Source of the DNA: Phytoseiulus persimilis
Taxonomy: Eukaryota; Arthropoda; Arachnida; Mesostigmata; Phytoseiidae
DNA: 64,000 bases
Direction of reading: 5' to 3'
Assembly (NCBI GenBank): GCA_037576195.1
Contig: CM075102.1
Span: 14,628,745 to 14,692,744, forward strand
Shown here: one piece after another, positions 11,114 through 26,084 of the stretch
Numbering within the stretch: position 1 is the first letter of the stretch
Layout of the letters: every line of letters begins with the position of its first letter
Position numbers and translations under genes: made by a program
The notes under the pieces: generated by a model
What the model was told of the DNA's origin: nothing
The model's database searches: none
The model's input: the letters and a program-made list of their open reading frames with translations, nothing else

Positions 11114-12128
11114 CCATCATTCTGCGAGGAGCGGTGCCGGTGGGGTGCGCAGAATTCAGCGAAGTAAACGGGGAAACATCGATCACGGCCCGAGCCAGAG
11201 CAGGAATGTATTCTCTTCCGAAGCCGTGCCGCGAGAACTGGGAAACGTTCGCAGCTTAAGAGGTTGAGGAAAAAAAAAAAAGAAGAGGAAGGTGGCCTTC
11301 TCCGACAGACGACCACGCTGGACTGAGCCTAAGTGAAGAGCCATGGAAGCAACGTCAAGAAGTGTATTGTAGAACGTCAAAGCGAGGGAATCGTCGCCAG
11401 CTTTTTCGGAGATCGTGGACGATGCTGAAGTCCTCCGCGTTACTCATATCATCTTGTGAGAGAGGAGGAAACACTGAAAGTTGGACCGAGAGATGTTTTC
11501 AATGATCTCTTCCACACTCGACGGACTTCATTCCGGACGTTCTGAAGTTGTCATGATCTCAAGTCTCCGTTGGTCCGTTTGGATGGACCCGTTTCTCATT
11601 TTGGGGTCGTGTCGGGACGAGAATCCGAGACACAAAAGCTAAGGGGACTCGCAACGGAGGCGGTGAGCAGACTACCTGACGCGTGATGCCGGTTCAACAG
11701 GATCGTTGAATTTGGCTCCCAGGTCTAGTTCCATGAAGCGGTTTCGGGGACCCGGTGAAAACAGATATCGATTGTCGCCGCTGGACCGATCAGCACCAAG
11801 AGGGGCCGATAAGGAGAGTAGTGCTGCAAAAAGTGGAGAATACGACCAGGCTCCGTCAGTGGTCGAGAGGCTGGCCGTTCACGTCCTCGGGTGATATGCT
11901 TCACAAGATATTATTGTTGTTCATTGCGTCCCTTGTAAAGGGCTGTAACCTAGCCCTTTCTGTGTCCTCGCCAACGTCGCTCGTTGGGGTGCAAGGGTTG
12001 ATAAAATTCACCACGGGTCCTGAAACGATCCGCAGTTTCTGAAAGTGGGCTTGAATTGATGTGCTTGAGCAACAGCAGGATACGGCTTCCCGGGGGGCGG
12101 AGGCGTTGTCCTGGACCCGAGGAGAGCG
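11114..12128. other. Spacer after copy 2; no gene recognised
   Basis: It begins with the dispersed repeat copy at about 11161-11234, followed by an A run near 11269-11281. The remaining open frames are short and unsupported. Confidence 0.45.
11161..11234. repeat. Dispersed repeat, copy 2
   Basis: Matches 6616-6688 (GAAGTAAACGGGGAAACATC through GAAGCCGTGCCG) with a few substitutions. Confidence 0.75.
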
Positions 12129-12321
12129 AAGTGCGGCCTCCGCGTGGATCAGTGTGTTCGCGGTCCACATTTTCATTGCCCGCCGACAGTGTTCCCTCAG
12201 CTTTGAATGTCCAGCAAAGGACGAGAACGATTCGGGAGAAATTCGAGGATTCGAGAAAAGGCTGCTTCAAAGGTTATCACATTGATCATCATACAGAAGG
12301 TAGAAGCGTCATCGGTCGGAG
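12129..12321. repeat. Partial third copy of the duplicated block
   Basis: About 190 bp resemble 8083-8278: GCGGTCCACATTTTCATTGC, then GTCCAGCAAAGGACGA, GGTTATCACATT and GCGTCATCGGTCGG. It is more diverged than copies 1 and 2 are from each other and contains none of the secreted genes. It keeps the segment missing from copy 1. Confidence 0.85.
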
Positions 12322-12682
12322 AATGGACTCGTCATTCCCGGTCCGAATTTCTCGCTTTCCTCAGAGGACTTCGAGATGTTCTTTCGCAGCTGAGGGTTTT
12401 CTCCGACGGGGATACTCGAAGCTGTCCTGGCCAACAAGGTGCGGAGGCTCACCTCCTAAGAGCACCGCACGAGCAGACCTGTGCTCCCGGAAATGACCCG
12501 ACCCGCCGAAAACTCAAATCTGCTCCATGGAATCTAGAATAATTCGTTTCCCACATTTTATGTGCCTTAGAAGAACGAGAGAAATTTCGACGAATCGTCT
12601 GCCATAAGTGCGTGTACCTACGTGCTCCCACAGATACACTTGGGAGAACAAGGTGACATCATTTGGGCGACTCGCAACAGTC

Positions 12683-12847
12683 ATGAAGGTCCCCTGTTTG
12701 ATTCTGTTTCCAGTAGCTCTCGCAGCAGTTCTTGAGGAGTTCTCCTATCTGAAAATTCCCCAGGGAACGACGACTGGGCTCATTTCTGCTTTAGACTCTC
12801 TAAAAAACAGGATTCCGGAGTCGGTTGATTTTTCTCCACCGCCCTGA
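12683..12847 (+). CDS. Possible short secreted peptide or signal-peptide exon
   Basis: From the ATG at 12683 the frame encodes 54 aa beginning MKVPCLILFPVALAAVLEEF, a plausible signal peptide, and ending in PPP before TGA. There is no cysteine after the leader and no recognised domain. It could be a truncated secreted gene or the first exon of one. Chance is a real alternative at this length. Confidence 0.25.
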   Translation: MKVPCLILFPVALAAVLEEFSYLKIPQGTTTGLISALDSLKNRIPESVDFSPPP

Positions 12848-15456
12848 GTCATGCTGGTCACAGGAGCCGACAGATGTTTCTTCTTCGTCATCAATAATAT
12901 CATCCATTTCCATCGTCGTGAGGGATGCGCAGGCGAGTCAACTGAGCGAACCAGGTCGAATTTACAAGTTGAGCTGCCACTCCAAAACATAGCACCATAA
13001 TTGGTGATCAAGCGCGATTTCCGAGATACAATCAAAGCTGACACCAATGTGATACAGACGTCGGAAAGCTCAACCTTGCTTGATTCGGACGCAAACCCGC
13101 CGGCTACATGCACGGGAATCCTGGACGAAAGGCAGATGAGCCTGGAAACCCAGCTCGTGACCCGACTTTCTCGTTTCTAGGAAGGGCTCGAAAAACTCTC
13201 AGTCCAGAACGGCGAATGAAACCAACGACTTGAGACACACTCAACGCTTAACCTGTTTTCAGGAGCTAGACATTCCAACGCCATCTCATAATCCATGTAG
13301 AGGATTTTTCCGGTCCGACAGAGTCTCCCTGCAGTGCTCGACTCCAGCGCACTCCTGCTCGAGGCAGGAAGGAATGGAACGGGGGAATTCCCAATTGCGC
13401 TGGCTCCTCTCTAGAATACTTATCTCGGAAGGATGTGCACCGAAACTGCCTGATCTCGTCTCCTAGTCGGGAACCACAACGACCCTCACCAAGTTGGCAG
13501 AGCGCTCGCTGAAATCATCCGCGGTGCTGGAGCAAAGTACAAAGCTCGCCCGACGAGGCAGCCTCGTCAGTGGTTTAGTCTTTGATCTCTTTTCCAAGCT
13601 AGCTGTCCGAAAGAAACTTGATTGCGGGAACCTCGAAGTTCGCTCGTCGCTATCGAGTCTAGACCGGACGCGAGTCACACTCCTGTCATTTGCTCCCCGG
13701 CGGAGCAAAAAACAGGACGTACCTATCCATCCTTCCAGGCCTTCTGCTACAGGACGATCCATGACAGAAGCTCTGTCAACATCTTTGGTCAATGTTTGAC
13801 TTGTTCTCTGAGATTTGATGTTTGTTCTGCATGCGTTCGCCGAGAGAAAAAACCTGGATTCCGATGAGCCCCACTCCTGGAGCACATAAGAAAGTCCCAT
13901 CGCGGACCAGTGGGTTGTTCTCGTCCCTCGAGTGCTGGCTTAGCCTCAGATGACAGTAACTCAGAGACCAGAATGAAACACTCCCCCGATTCTGGATAGG
14001 TCCCCGCTGAGTAGCGGGCTGTTGGAGGCGGAGTATAAAGTTTGGCGGAACCGGGGTGTTCAACGGGGAAAGCTTCAGCTCCACTGGCTCTAGCCCAGGG
14101 AACGTCCCTAAACCCCCTCGGGCCTACAGAATCAGCTTGAGAACCACCCTGAAATTATGATTATTGTCGATAAACGTGGAAAACTCAGCGTTGTCCTCAT
14201 TGCGAGTCTCCAGACCTGCCCTGTTCTTCTCCCTTCGGTGGCAGTGATGTTTTGCTAGCGGTGAGTGGGGAAAAGGTACTTCTTTCCCTAACCCCCATGC
14301 ACTGAGAGAGGAAGCGTCGAGCTGGAGGCCCAGAAGCCAAGCTGAGGCCGAGCGAGTTTTCGGCGAAGTGGTCTGCGACTCCTCGGAATGTACCAAGGAT
14401 CGCTATTTTATTTCCCTCCGGCTTAAGTATCCTCCCAAATCCGCTCAATTAGCGGGGAGCTATCCAGAATCGAGAGAGTGTTTTATTCTGGCATCTTAGT
14501 TTCTGGCATCTGAGATTCGGGCATCTGAGGCATAACCCGGATGCTCTGAGGAGGTTCCGTCCTCTGCTGGCAACAAAATTTGCGCTCTGCGTTACCCGGG
14601 CCTAATCCGCTCTCCTCGTTGAGTTTCTAGAACCAGCTTCCGTGAGCATAGCGCCTCGTCGTTCGTCATGAATCAGAGTTCTCGGACACTCTCCCTCACG
14701 GGCCGACGGTGTTGTTCAGAAAAGCTCCGTTGCTTCACCTCCGCTGACTACAGCCGCGCTGCATGCGTTGTTGGGAGTCGATTCTTTCACGAGAGAAACA
14801 AACGTTCCTAAGGAGGAGCGGAAAGTCATAAACATCAGCAATCGATTACGATACTCGCTTCACACGATTGTGTACTTGTTTCATTCATGACGGAGGATCA
14901 GTTCATTCTCAGCACTGTGAGGCTTCTCGATTGTTGACCCACTATTGGAGCTCGACGCGCGCCTCTATTGCTCAGTATCAGTAGGGAGATACTCTCGCTG
15001 AAACATGATCAGCTCAATCTATCTCGACTCACCGAAGAAACAGAGGGGAGATCAGAGGAGAACTTTGACGTACAAGATGGTGTCAGCGTTGTCTACTGTT
15101 AGACGGTTGACTATCTCTCTCTCTCCGTTGATTGTCCCGGAGTCGACTTGGCTCTACGAGCTCGAAGATGTGATGAATTTCCGAAACGCAACGCCCAAAT
15201 CCGCTCACCTGAAGCGCCACGGGATGGGGGGAGGTTCAAAAGTTTCTGCTTTTGATAGCCTTGCCCTCGGGATACGACCGAAACGCAAGGAAAAATTTGC
15301 TCAAAACCGAGCGTGCTTTCCTGTTCGCGGCCTCTCAAACGAAACGCTGACCTGCCGAACCTTGCGTTCAGAATGATCGCTCGCTCAGTTTCGTGCTCGA
15401 GTAAATCCGCGGAGCGCTGAAAGGATGTTGTCGACACGCGGATAGGTTGAATGAAT
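12848..15456. other. Gene-poor stretch with old repeats
   Basis: Contains the diverged repeat at about 13520-13690 (relative of 7640-7815) and a short tandem of the unit TCTGGCATCT-AG at about 14487-14532. Open frames up to 145 aa occur on the minus strand but lack domain signatures or plausible splice context. Confidence 0.45.
13520..13690. repeat. Diverged repeat related to 7640-7815
   Basis: Second member of the pair described at 7640-7815; similarity is patchy and best seen in one minus-strand translation. Confidence 0.5.
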
Positions 15457-16291
15457 AGTGGCGTAGCCAAGGAGGAGGGGCTGAGCAGGCTTCAGCTGAT
15501 TCCGGCGTTGACCATCTTTCTTGAGGTCTAGCGAGCTGATTCCGAGGTCGATCTGACTGTACTCTTCTGGGTCTGAGGAGGTGATTTGACGTATACGTGA
15601 GTCTACGAGAACTTCTTTAAGAATCCACAAGACTGTCTTCGAGTGTCTATAAGCGCGTAGAGGACCGTCTACGGGACACGAAGCAGTTGAGAGTCAGATT
15701 CGAGGAGACGAGACGCAATCCCCGAGAAGGGCTTCAGGAACATCCGAAGGTAGGATCCAACGTCGATTTCGAGGAGATGGAGTGAAAACCACAACACGAG
15801 CTCCTAACAAGCTCAATGGAGCGCTTCAATGTCATATCAATGGAGTTGTAGCAAAAGCAACGAGGGACACTCAAGAGACAGCCGTAGACATTCTCCAAGC
15901 TGCGCAAGTCAAAACGTTTGATTAGTATTGTGCGAACTGCTTCACAGAGAATTGACGGCATGTAACGATGAGCCGGAGATACTTTCAGGAAGAATGCTAA
16001 CCACATGAAGAGCGGGAAGGTATGCCATGAACCGCGGTCCACTGGTCCGGTTGGGATGATGTAGTATGATGAAGACGATCGATGAAGACCATACAGTAAG
16101 CTCCTCTGTTGTTGTTGTTGACAAAGCGATCCTACCGCTCTTATCGAACTCCGTGAATGGATAGATTCTCCATGAATAGCCCGCCAGACGATAAGGGGAA
16201 GGTTTCTCAAGGGTTCTACAATACGCGTGGAAGGTGGGCGGACAGAAGATTAATTCAGCCCCTCCCCCGAGAAAATCCTGACTACGCCGCT
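15457..16291. mobile_element. MITE-like element with terminal inverted repeats
   Basis: The left end reads AGTGGCGTAGCCAAGGAGG and then GAGGGGCTGA. The right end, reverse-complemented, reads AGCGGCGTAGTCAGGA and later GGAGGGGCTGA. The interior of about 800 bp has no transposase motif, so it would be non-autonomous. A GTGGCGTAGCC end occurs in many animal DNA transposons, often annotated as hAT-like (family knowledge). I see no clear target-site duplication. Confidence 0.5.
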
Positions 16292-16964
16292 GCTCGCCTT
16301 TGTCGGACTCGTTGCTGGAAACCTTGATTGAACATTCGAGAAACTCGCCATCGTGTGTTTCGTCATGGGGGAATGCAGTTCGTCGTCAAGATGAAGTTCT
16401 CCCTCATTACGGATGAGGGTATGCGACTTCCGGTCTCAGGGCCAACCACTGACAGCCACCAAGGGTAGAACAGCCAAGCGAGGGTTAGTCCCAAGGAGTT
16501 CCGGTTTGGACCGAAGTTTCCGGGCCCGGGGCGAACTGGGAATATCCGCGAAACTGCCTCGAGTTGATATGAGAGTCTTCCTGGAGCTATTCCCGGCGAA
16601 ACCCTGCTGAGTTGGAATTTCTGACTCCATACTTCCAAGTAGAGCTTCACAAACAAATTTCGTATCGCTGGCCTGTCGAAACTGAACAGTACATTATATT
16701 ATATCCTGTAGTTATTTAAGGAATATCATCGATCCTGAATCGTATGAGGTACGGGAACCTTGTCGCTTCGCTCTTGAGCTTCCAACTCGAACGTAAGCTC
16801 TCTTGTTGTCGTTGAAAACCATGGATGCTCTGGCCATGTTCGATGGAGTAATAATAAGCTCCATTTGATGCCTTTCCATCCCAGAGTTTCAACCGGACTA
16901 TATAAATGGATGAATCCCATAGATTTCTCCGTTAACGGTTCGGCAGAACACAAAGGGAAAATTA

Positions 16965-17040
16965 TTTCGGGTTGCAACAAGATGCGTGGAAGGTATATTG
17001 AGGGAGAAAACTTTCAGTTTCCCGCCCTGGCTATGCCGCT
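16965..17040 (-). mobile_element. Solo end of a related DNA transposon
   Basis: The minus strand reads AGCGGCATAGCCAGG from 17040, and the inner part shares GCGTGGAAGGT with the right end of the element at 15457-16291 (GCGTGGAAGGT at about 16225). No second end was found, so this is a truncated copy. Confidence 0.4.
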
Positions 17041-17644
17041 GCGCCCCCATAATATGAATTGGCAACTGAAATCCACATCTTCTCCACGAAAAATGCTTCT
17101 CCAGTTCTACAATACACAGCAGGAACACTGTCGGTGATGGAGAGCATCCTTGTCTGATGCCTAGTTCTGTGCTCGACTCCTCCGATGAAGACTTGTAGAA
17201 TTTCAACATCAAGTGGCTTTCCTTGTGTATGTTCTTGAGTACTTCTATCCATCTTCGGCCCCTGATTGGCCGATAGGTGCTCAGATCGCAAATCGTTGAG
17301 TTAGGCTCTTCCGTCATCGAAACCCATCCAACTGGCCTCGGGTAACCTATCCGGAGATCGTTTCCTCTCCTAGAAGCCCCTACTGTTGAATTTTTCCCCA
17401 CCGAAGCTTGCCGGTTTCGGCCAGTGGGCAAGGAATTCATTTCCATATCTCCAATGTCCTGGGAGCGCTGGAATAGTTCCTCAATGATTTTCACAGGCAG
17501 AGGCCGGACCTCGTCGAGTACAACGAATCGGATTTCAATTCTCCACCGAGGTTTGACCGAAAGAAGGAAGGGTAAGAAAATTCCCGACTGACGTTGACCA
17601 CCCTGAATACTCCTGGAGAGAATGCGAATCCGATGGTCATACAC
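17041..17644 (-). mobile_element. LINE reverse transcriptase relic
   Basis: On the minus strand, at about 17110-17200, the frame encodes LGIRQGCSPSPTVFLLCIVE, matching the R-Q-G-C-x-x-S-P block of non-LTR reverse transcriptases. The FADD catalytic block is not seen downstream; the frame runs instead into the transposon end at 17040. The upstream part of this open frame (to 17644) has only weak resemblance. It is a fragment. Confidence 0.6.
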
Positions 17645-20126
17645 TGAACCGGCTTCTCACGCTCGCAGCAGCTCCTGAAGGGCCGAACGAGTTTCCGCAA
17701 GCTGAGGAGCGAGCAGCGGGCCGAGCGGACAATAATGACTGTGACTCACTGCCGCCTGAGTGATCCGTGAGAGTGAATCGCTCACGGACCATTTTATTGC
17801 GCTGAAGTGTGAACATCAAGGAAATGATGTTATTACTAGAGAATAAGACGAACTCTTGCGGCAAGCGTCGCCTGAGTGATATTGCCTGGGGTTTCCATGG
17901 CAATCTGAAACACGACAGCTTCAAACTTCCCTCACGAATCAATTGCTTCGGAAGTATTCTACCTTGGGAGAAATCGAGCGTCCGGTGGTCTTAAGATAGT
18001 TTGCATGAATAGAGCGGGCTTCATGGATGAACTCAACACCTCTGGTTGGGACCTTTCCGAGAAGCCCCGCAAAAGTCTAGTTTGATTTTATATGGCGGGA
18101 TCTGGACATATTTTGCTCACACCTTTGTCTCCCTGCGTGGAATGAGCCCAACCTTGATTGACCGCGATAACCTCACCCTTTTTCCCCTGTGTTATCCGCC
18201 CGGAGTCTCGAATACTCGGGTTATAATTTCAAAGCGACCGAATATTTACAGACTGCGGAAGAACAGATGTTCATGAGTGGGGATGGTTCTCACGCTAGCT
18301 ATTCCGTCCTGAGAGATACTTCATTCACCCGCTTCGCTGTTTACCGTTCAACTGAGAACGATACAAAGAGTCGATGGAACAAGTTTGCCCAATCTGTGAA
18401 ACGCGCAAGCTGTTCTAGAATCACGCGAGCTCCCGTCCGCCATCCTGTTACTCTTGGGAGCGGAACCACAACCAGATCTGGTCAAGTTCGATCGATCGGA
18501 GCAATCCGGAGCACTTGGGCTGAGTTCGGTTCGTTCCATAAGTGATATTATAGAATCGAAGGCAGAGCATCGGTGAAACGCTACTGCTGTACAATGTACT
18601 CAGGGCCGAATCATGGTTCACTGTCGGTTCGAGCCGTCTTCAGCGGGTGCCTTCCATGTCGTCCCACGAGAATAACTCACAGCCGTTCCGGACTCCTTCA
18701 TTACGATATGACGCTCGGAGCCCGTGATACTGATCAGTTTAATTGAGAAACCTCCCCCCTCGTGTGGAGTGCCTTCAATTTCGGTTGTCCAATGCAGCGA
18801 TCGTCGAACGGAAGTCTGCGTAAGGAATGACAACAAACAATATTTTCGGAGTCAACCCCGCGTTGAACTTCCTAGTGTTGAGTTCTCGGCCCACAAGCGT
18901 GATTGTTTGGACTGTCTTTTTTGCTGCAAAGCCGAAGAGTCTGCACTATACAGGGTGGGCAAAGTATTCTCCCTGAACACGAAGCTCTAGAAAAACTGGA
19001 ACGATAATATCATCGAAGTTCTGCATATATGCGCCAAAACCTACGTTTCGCGATTCAAGGAACGAAAATTGAGCCTAATGAGATTCCTATCCACGAAGCC
19101 CGCGCAGCGGAATCGAGGGGGAATTCCTAATGAGGCACGGAGGGCGTTGTTGACACGGCTGCGACGCACGGTAGTTCGAGCAGAAGGATCTTAGCCAAAT
19201 CCGATAAGCTTGTAGTCAATTCCTCTGTCCACAAAGTCATTGGCCTCGGTTTAAGGGCTCTTGGTGCAAATATATTATGAATATTGTTCCCATTACAGAT
19301 TCGCCGAGCCTTCGTGATCGAGCAGTATAATTCTATCCAACGTGGAGTTCAGCTCGAGCGGAATCCTAGCTTCCTATTTGTTTCAATCGAATCTTCTGTA
19401 TCAATCGAGTGACGCGAAGCTCTTCCGGCCGATAAGCATGTCTTCACCTTCGCCCTCGTCTCCATGGAAGGAAGCTCTATTCTTGATTGTGGTCTCGCCT
19501 CGAATGTGACTCGAATGCAAGACATGGATGTGAGAATACGGAATGGCTGAAATGGGTGCCCGGCGGGGCGGCGGACGGAGGACTGCTCCATTTCTGTCGA
19601 AACACAAGGGGAGAAAGGGCGACTGGATCGAGGCAAAAGCGCGGGTTCTTTGGATGCGCTTCGCAATTTCTTCAAACGATTAGGGCTCTAGTTGAAATAT
19701 TTGAGAACTCTGAGAATCAATACTGTCTTTATTGCAACGAGTTCCATTGCTAGACACGCTCAGGCTGATCGTGCTGGAGTTCCGAGGCTGTTCTCTTTCA
19801 AAACCTCTTTTGCAACTTCTGGTCAGAGGGTGCGGGACTATTTCTTGTCACAATGCACATAACCAGGTTGTGGAGATCCTCCTGGTGCTTCTTCGGAAAA
19901 TGACAACGAGGCCCAACTCAGCCGCTCCAACAAGATATCTGTCTCAGGAGCTCTTCGGATTCTCGGTTTGTAGGGTTTTGAAGTTATCCTAGATCTCGCG
20001 CCCAGAGAGGTGTCCAGACCCTCCGGTCCCGGTTCTGTTCCGCCGCGGCATAAATTGCAAGAGCGAGAGCTCTGTGCTCTGAGAAAATGTTTGACACCCC
20101 GGAGACGATCTGATCGAGCAGCTGTA
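17645..20126. other. No gene recognised
   Basis: Only short, overlapping open frames on both strands. An AATAAA on the minus strand at about 19728-19733 lies about 395 bp past the stop of the gene at 20127 and could serve it. Confidence 0.4.
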
Positions 20127-20639
20127 CTACTGATGTTCCCTCTTCAAGAATGGATCGATGGAGCAATCTACGAACTTCTCTCCTTCTTCGTTGCCGAATA
20201 CATCTTTCATATCGTCGACGAACTTACTCAAATCTTTGATCATCGCCGAGAAGCTTTGAGGGAACTTGGCTTTCATGTCCTCCAGCTGGGAGTCGGTGAT
20301 TCGAACTTTCTCACCGCATCGCTCGAAGTGCGACATGACAGTCGTCGAGTAACAAAACCGGAAATGGGGAAAGCTTTCTCCGGTGATGTTTGCCACTGTA
20401 TCCATGACATCGTCGATGTTGGTGGCGTTGATTGTCTGGAACAAGTCATACGATTCATCGCCTTGCTCTTGGGTGACATTGGCTCGAACATTACACAGAT
20501 CAAGTAGGGTCACGAGGAGTCCGGTAGGAGTCACATCAATCCGAGACAGAGCCCCATCGGTCGGTGCGAGGGTCGCTCGAAGTCCTTGGAATCGAATAAC
20601 CAAAGAAGACACGAAAAACGAAAACAGTAGAGTCCGCAT
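20127..20639 (-). CDS. Secreted glycoprotein-like family member 1
   Basis: A single open frame of 170 aa starting MRTLLFSFFVSSLVIRF, a typical signal peptide. The mature protein has four cysteines (DLC, FRFC, ERC, VDC) and at least three N-glycosylation sequons (NVT, NAT, NIT). Its C-terminal half aligns with the gene at 20994-21545: L-x2-DLK/DMK-x2-F, then F-V-x-C-x2-DPF/L. The two lie head to tail on one strand, about 350 bp apart, and are tandem paralogs. No known family is recognised; a secreted role is inferred from the leader only. Confidence 0.65.
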   Translation of the reverse strand: MRTLLFSFFVSSLVIRFQGLRATLAPTDGALSRIDVTPTGLLVTLLDLCNVRANVTQEQGDESYDLFQTINATNIDDVMDTVANITGESFPHFRFCYSTTVMSHFERCGEKVRITDSQLEDMKAKFPQSFSAMIKDLSKFVDDMKDVFGNEEGEKFVDCSIDPFLKREHQ

Positions 20640-20993
20640 ATTCTTCTTCTGTAGTGGATATCTAACAATCTGGGCCGAGAGAATTCCTCTTTGGATAAAT
20701 TAGTACCCGTTCTCCGTGTGGAGAGGATGGCAAAAGAGTGCCCGACTCTCTCCAAGGCTACGCTTTTGAGCGTGACACGTAACGACATCTCTGAGACCGA
20801 ATGTCGCGGCGTTGAAGTTGTTTTGCTAAAGAAATACCTCGAGAGAGCTTCCGTTTCCGTCGGCATCGAGTGTTTTTTTTATTCCATGAATAGTGCACAG
20901 TGAGGTCAGGCGATATGCGTAAGAACTGGCATGCAGGACCACGACTGACGAGACGGAGCCGAACCCAAGATTTGGCTCCAGTACGGGTTTGAT

Positions 20994-21545
20994 CTAAGTA
21001 TCGTTGCTGGATCGAACTAGAGGATCGACACCACACATAACAAAGTTGAAGCCACGCTCGTGCCCTAGTTTCTTGATATTCTCCAGAAATCTCGATCGTT
21101 TGAGAGCCAATGACCAGAGATAGCTGTGAAAACCGCCCTTGAGATCTTCTTCTTCAGAAGACGTGACACACACAAGCTTCGCACATTTCTCCAAGACGTC
21201 GTCGATACTCTCTGCCATACAATCCCTGAACGAGTTGGACTCCCGAGGCCCCAGTAGTTTCTCCATCGAACCCACCAAGTAACGAACTCCTTCCGTCTCG
21301 TTGATATTTCGGAACAGTGCTCCCAAGTTCGCAGCATCTCTTCCACTCAAACCAGTTGCGTTGATGCATTCGTTGACCAGGACAAACAACCCTTCGCCAG
21401 GGAGCAGCAAGCTTTGCTGGAGATCTTCCAACTTGCTGGACAAATCTTCTGTAAAGCTGTCTGTCTTTACGAGAGCATGTGCCACCAAACGTCCGAGGAG
21501 CGGTCCACATCCGACATAGACAGTAATAAGCACGAGTGTTCTCAT
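20994..21545 (-). CDS. Secreted glycoprotein-like family member 2
   Basis: The frame is open from 21575, but the second Met at 21545 begins MRTLVLITVYVGCGPLLGR, a signal peptide that aligns with the MRTLL start of the neighbour, so I chose it (183 aa). The mature part contains ECINATG, LGALF, FRDC, KCAKLVC and FVMCGVDPL. It joins the two other genes: LVxxC...LG-x-LF matches the duplicon proteins (LTGC...LGNLF), and the FVMCGVDPL end matches FVDCSIDPF of the gene at 20127. An AATAAA on this strand at 20878-20883, about 110 bp past the stop, supports the 3' end. Function unknown. Confidence 0.65.
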   Translation of the reverse strand: MRTLVLITVYVGCGPLLGRLVAHALVKTDSFTEDLSSKLEDLQQSLLLPGEGLFVLVNECINATGLSGRDAANLGALFRNINETEGVRYLVGSMEKLLGPRESNSFRDCMAESIDDVLEKCAKLVCVTSSEEEDLKGGFHSYLWSLALKRSRFLENIKKLGHERGFNFVMCGVDPLVRSSNDT

Positions 21546-25214
<3,669 letters not shown>

Positions 25215-26079
25215 ATAAGTCATCTGCGCTGCTGTACATAGTCGAATAGTGTGGGTGGATAGAGGGCGGAACTCGCCTCGTTTGTGACAGGACATCTTTT
25301 AACTCGGTGGACGGAAGAACGCAGGTGTTTCGACAAAATCATTTCCCCTCAGGATTCCGACAAACAGAGGCCCTGGCTCACAAATTCTAGCTTCTCACGT
25401 TTCCCGTTCGTGACCATGGGAATGGACGCGAAAGTGTTAATCTGAGCCGTTGCTGACTGCCGATAATTTCCCGTTGCTTAATCCCATGGTGAAATTGGCC
25501 CGTCCGATCGAGAGCAAGAATTCGGTTCTCAAGCCGGACACGGATCCACAGAGAGTGTTTGGTTTCGATTTCCAGCGGTGGGCCATGGTTCTGAAACTTT
25601 CCAAGGACAATCGGTGTAACGCTCCGCCGGCGATATGCGGCGTTGGTAACATATCACGGTATTAAGGATAAGAAACTGTTCATGGTCAGGGTAGGAACAA
25701 AGTATCGCTCTGTTTGGCTCAATCGGAACTGCCTCGGGATCAAACTGATCTTCTTTCACCATCTCGTCACTCCCGCGGCTCCGAACGTACGAACGAATGT
25801 ATCCTCGCAGAGATGGTCGGCTGAATGAACGGAAGCGTTCCTCTTGATTTCATATTTCGAGAGAGCGAGTTTGACTTCTTCTTGAATCAATAAAATGAGG
25901 AAGGAATTTTGTCACAAAGAGTTCTTCCTTCCACGATTCATTCTCCGGAGTTCGAGACGTGCCCTTGGGCTGAGAGGAGCCAATGAAATGATAAGCTTCC
26001 TTACGCAGGAAAGTCAGAATCAGATTCAAAGAGAAATCCATCATCCCGATTTGACCGGTTGTCGCAACCCTCCCAAGAT
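25215..26079. other. Convergent 3' region between TRAM and UFD1
   Basis: No gene seen. It probably holds the TRAM 3' UTR (AATAAA on the plus strand at 25889-25894) and the short UFD1 3' end. Two short plus-strand frames (25450-25665, 25643-25828) have no recognisable content. Confidence 0.5.
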
Positions 26080-26084
26080 TTATT
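26079..26084 (-). promoter_or_regulatory. AATAAA overlapping the UFD1 stop codon
   Basis: The last codons read GAA TAA followed by A, so the hexamer AATAAA includes the stop. If used, the 3' UTR would be only tens of bases long. Confidence 0.4.

Noticed and set aside
16898-17644. 248-codon minus-strand frame as one gene
   Set aside because: Only the RQGCSPSP part is recognisable. The 3' end reads through a transposon terminus, so it is a chimera of relics.
20010-20507. Plus-strand 165-codon frame
   Set aside because: Antisense of the secreted gene at 20127-20639.
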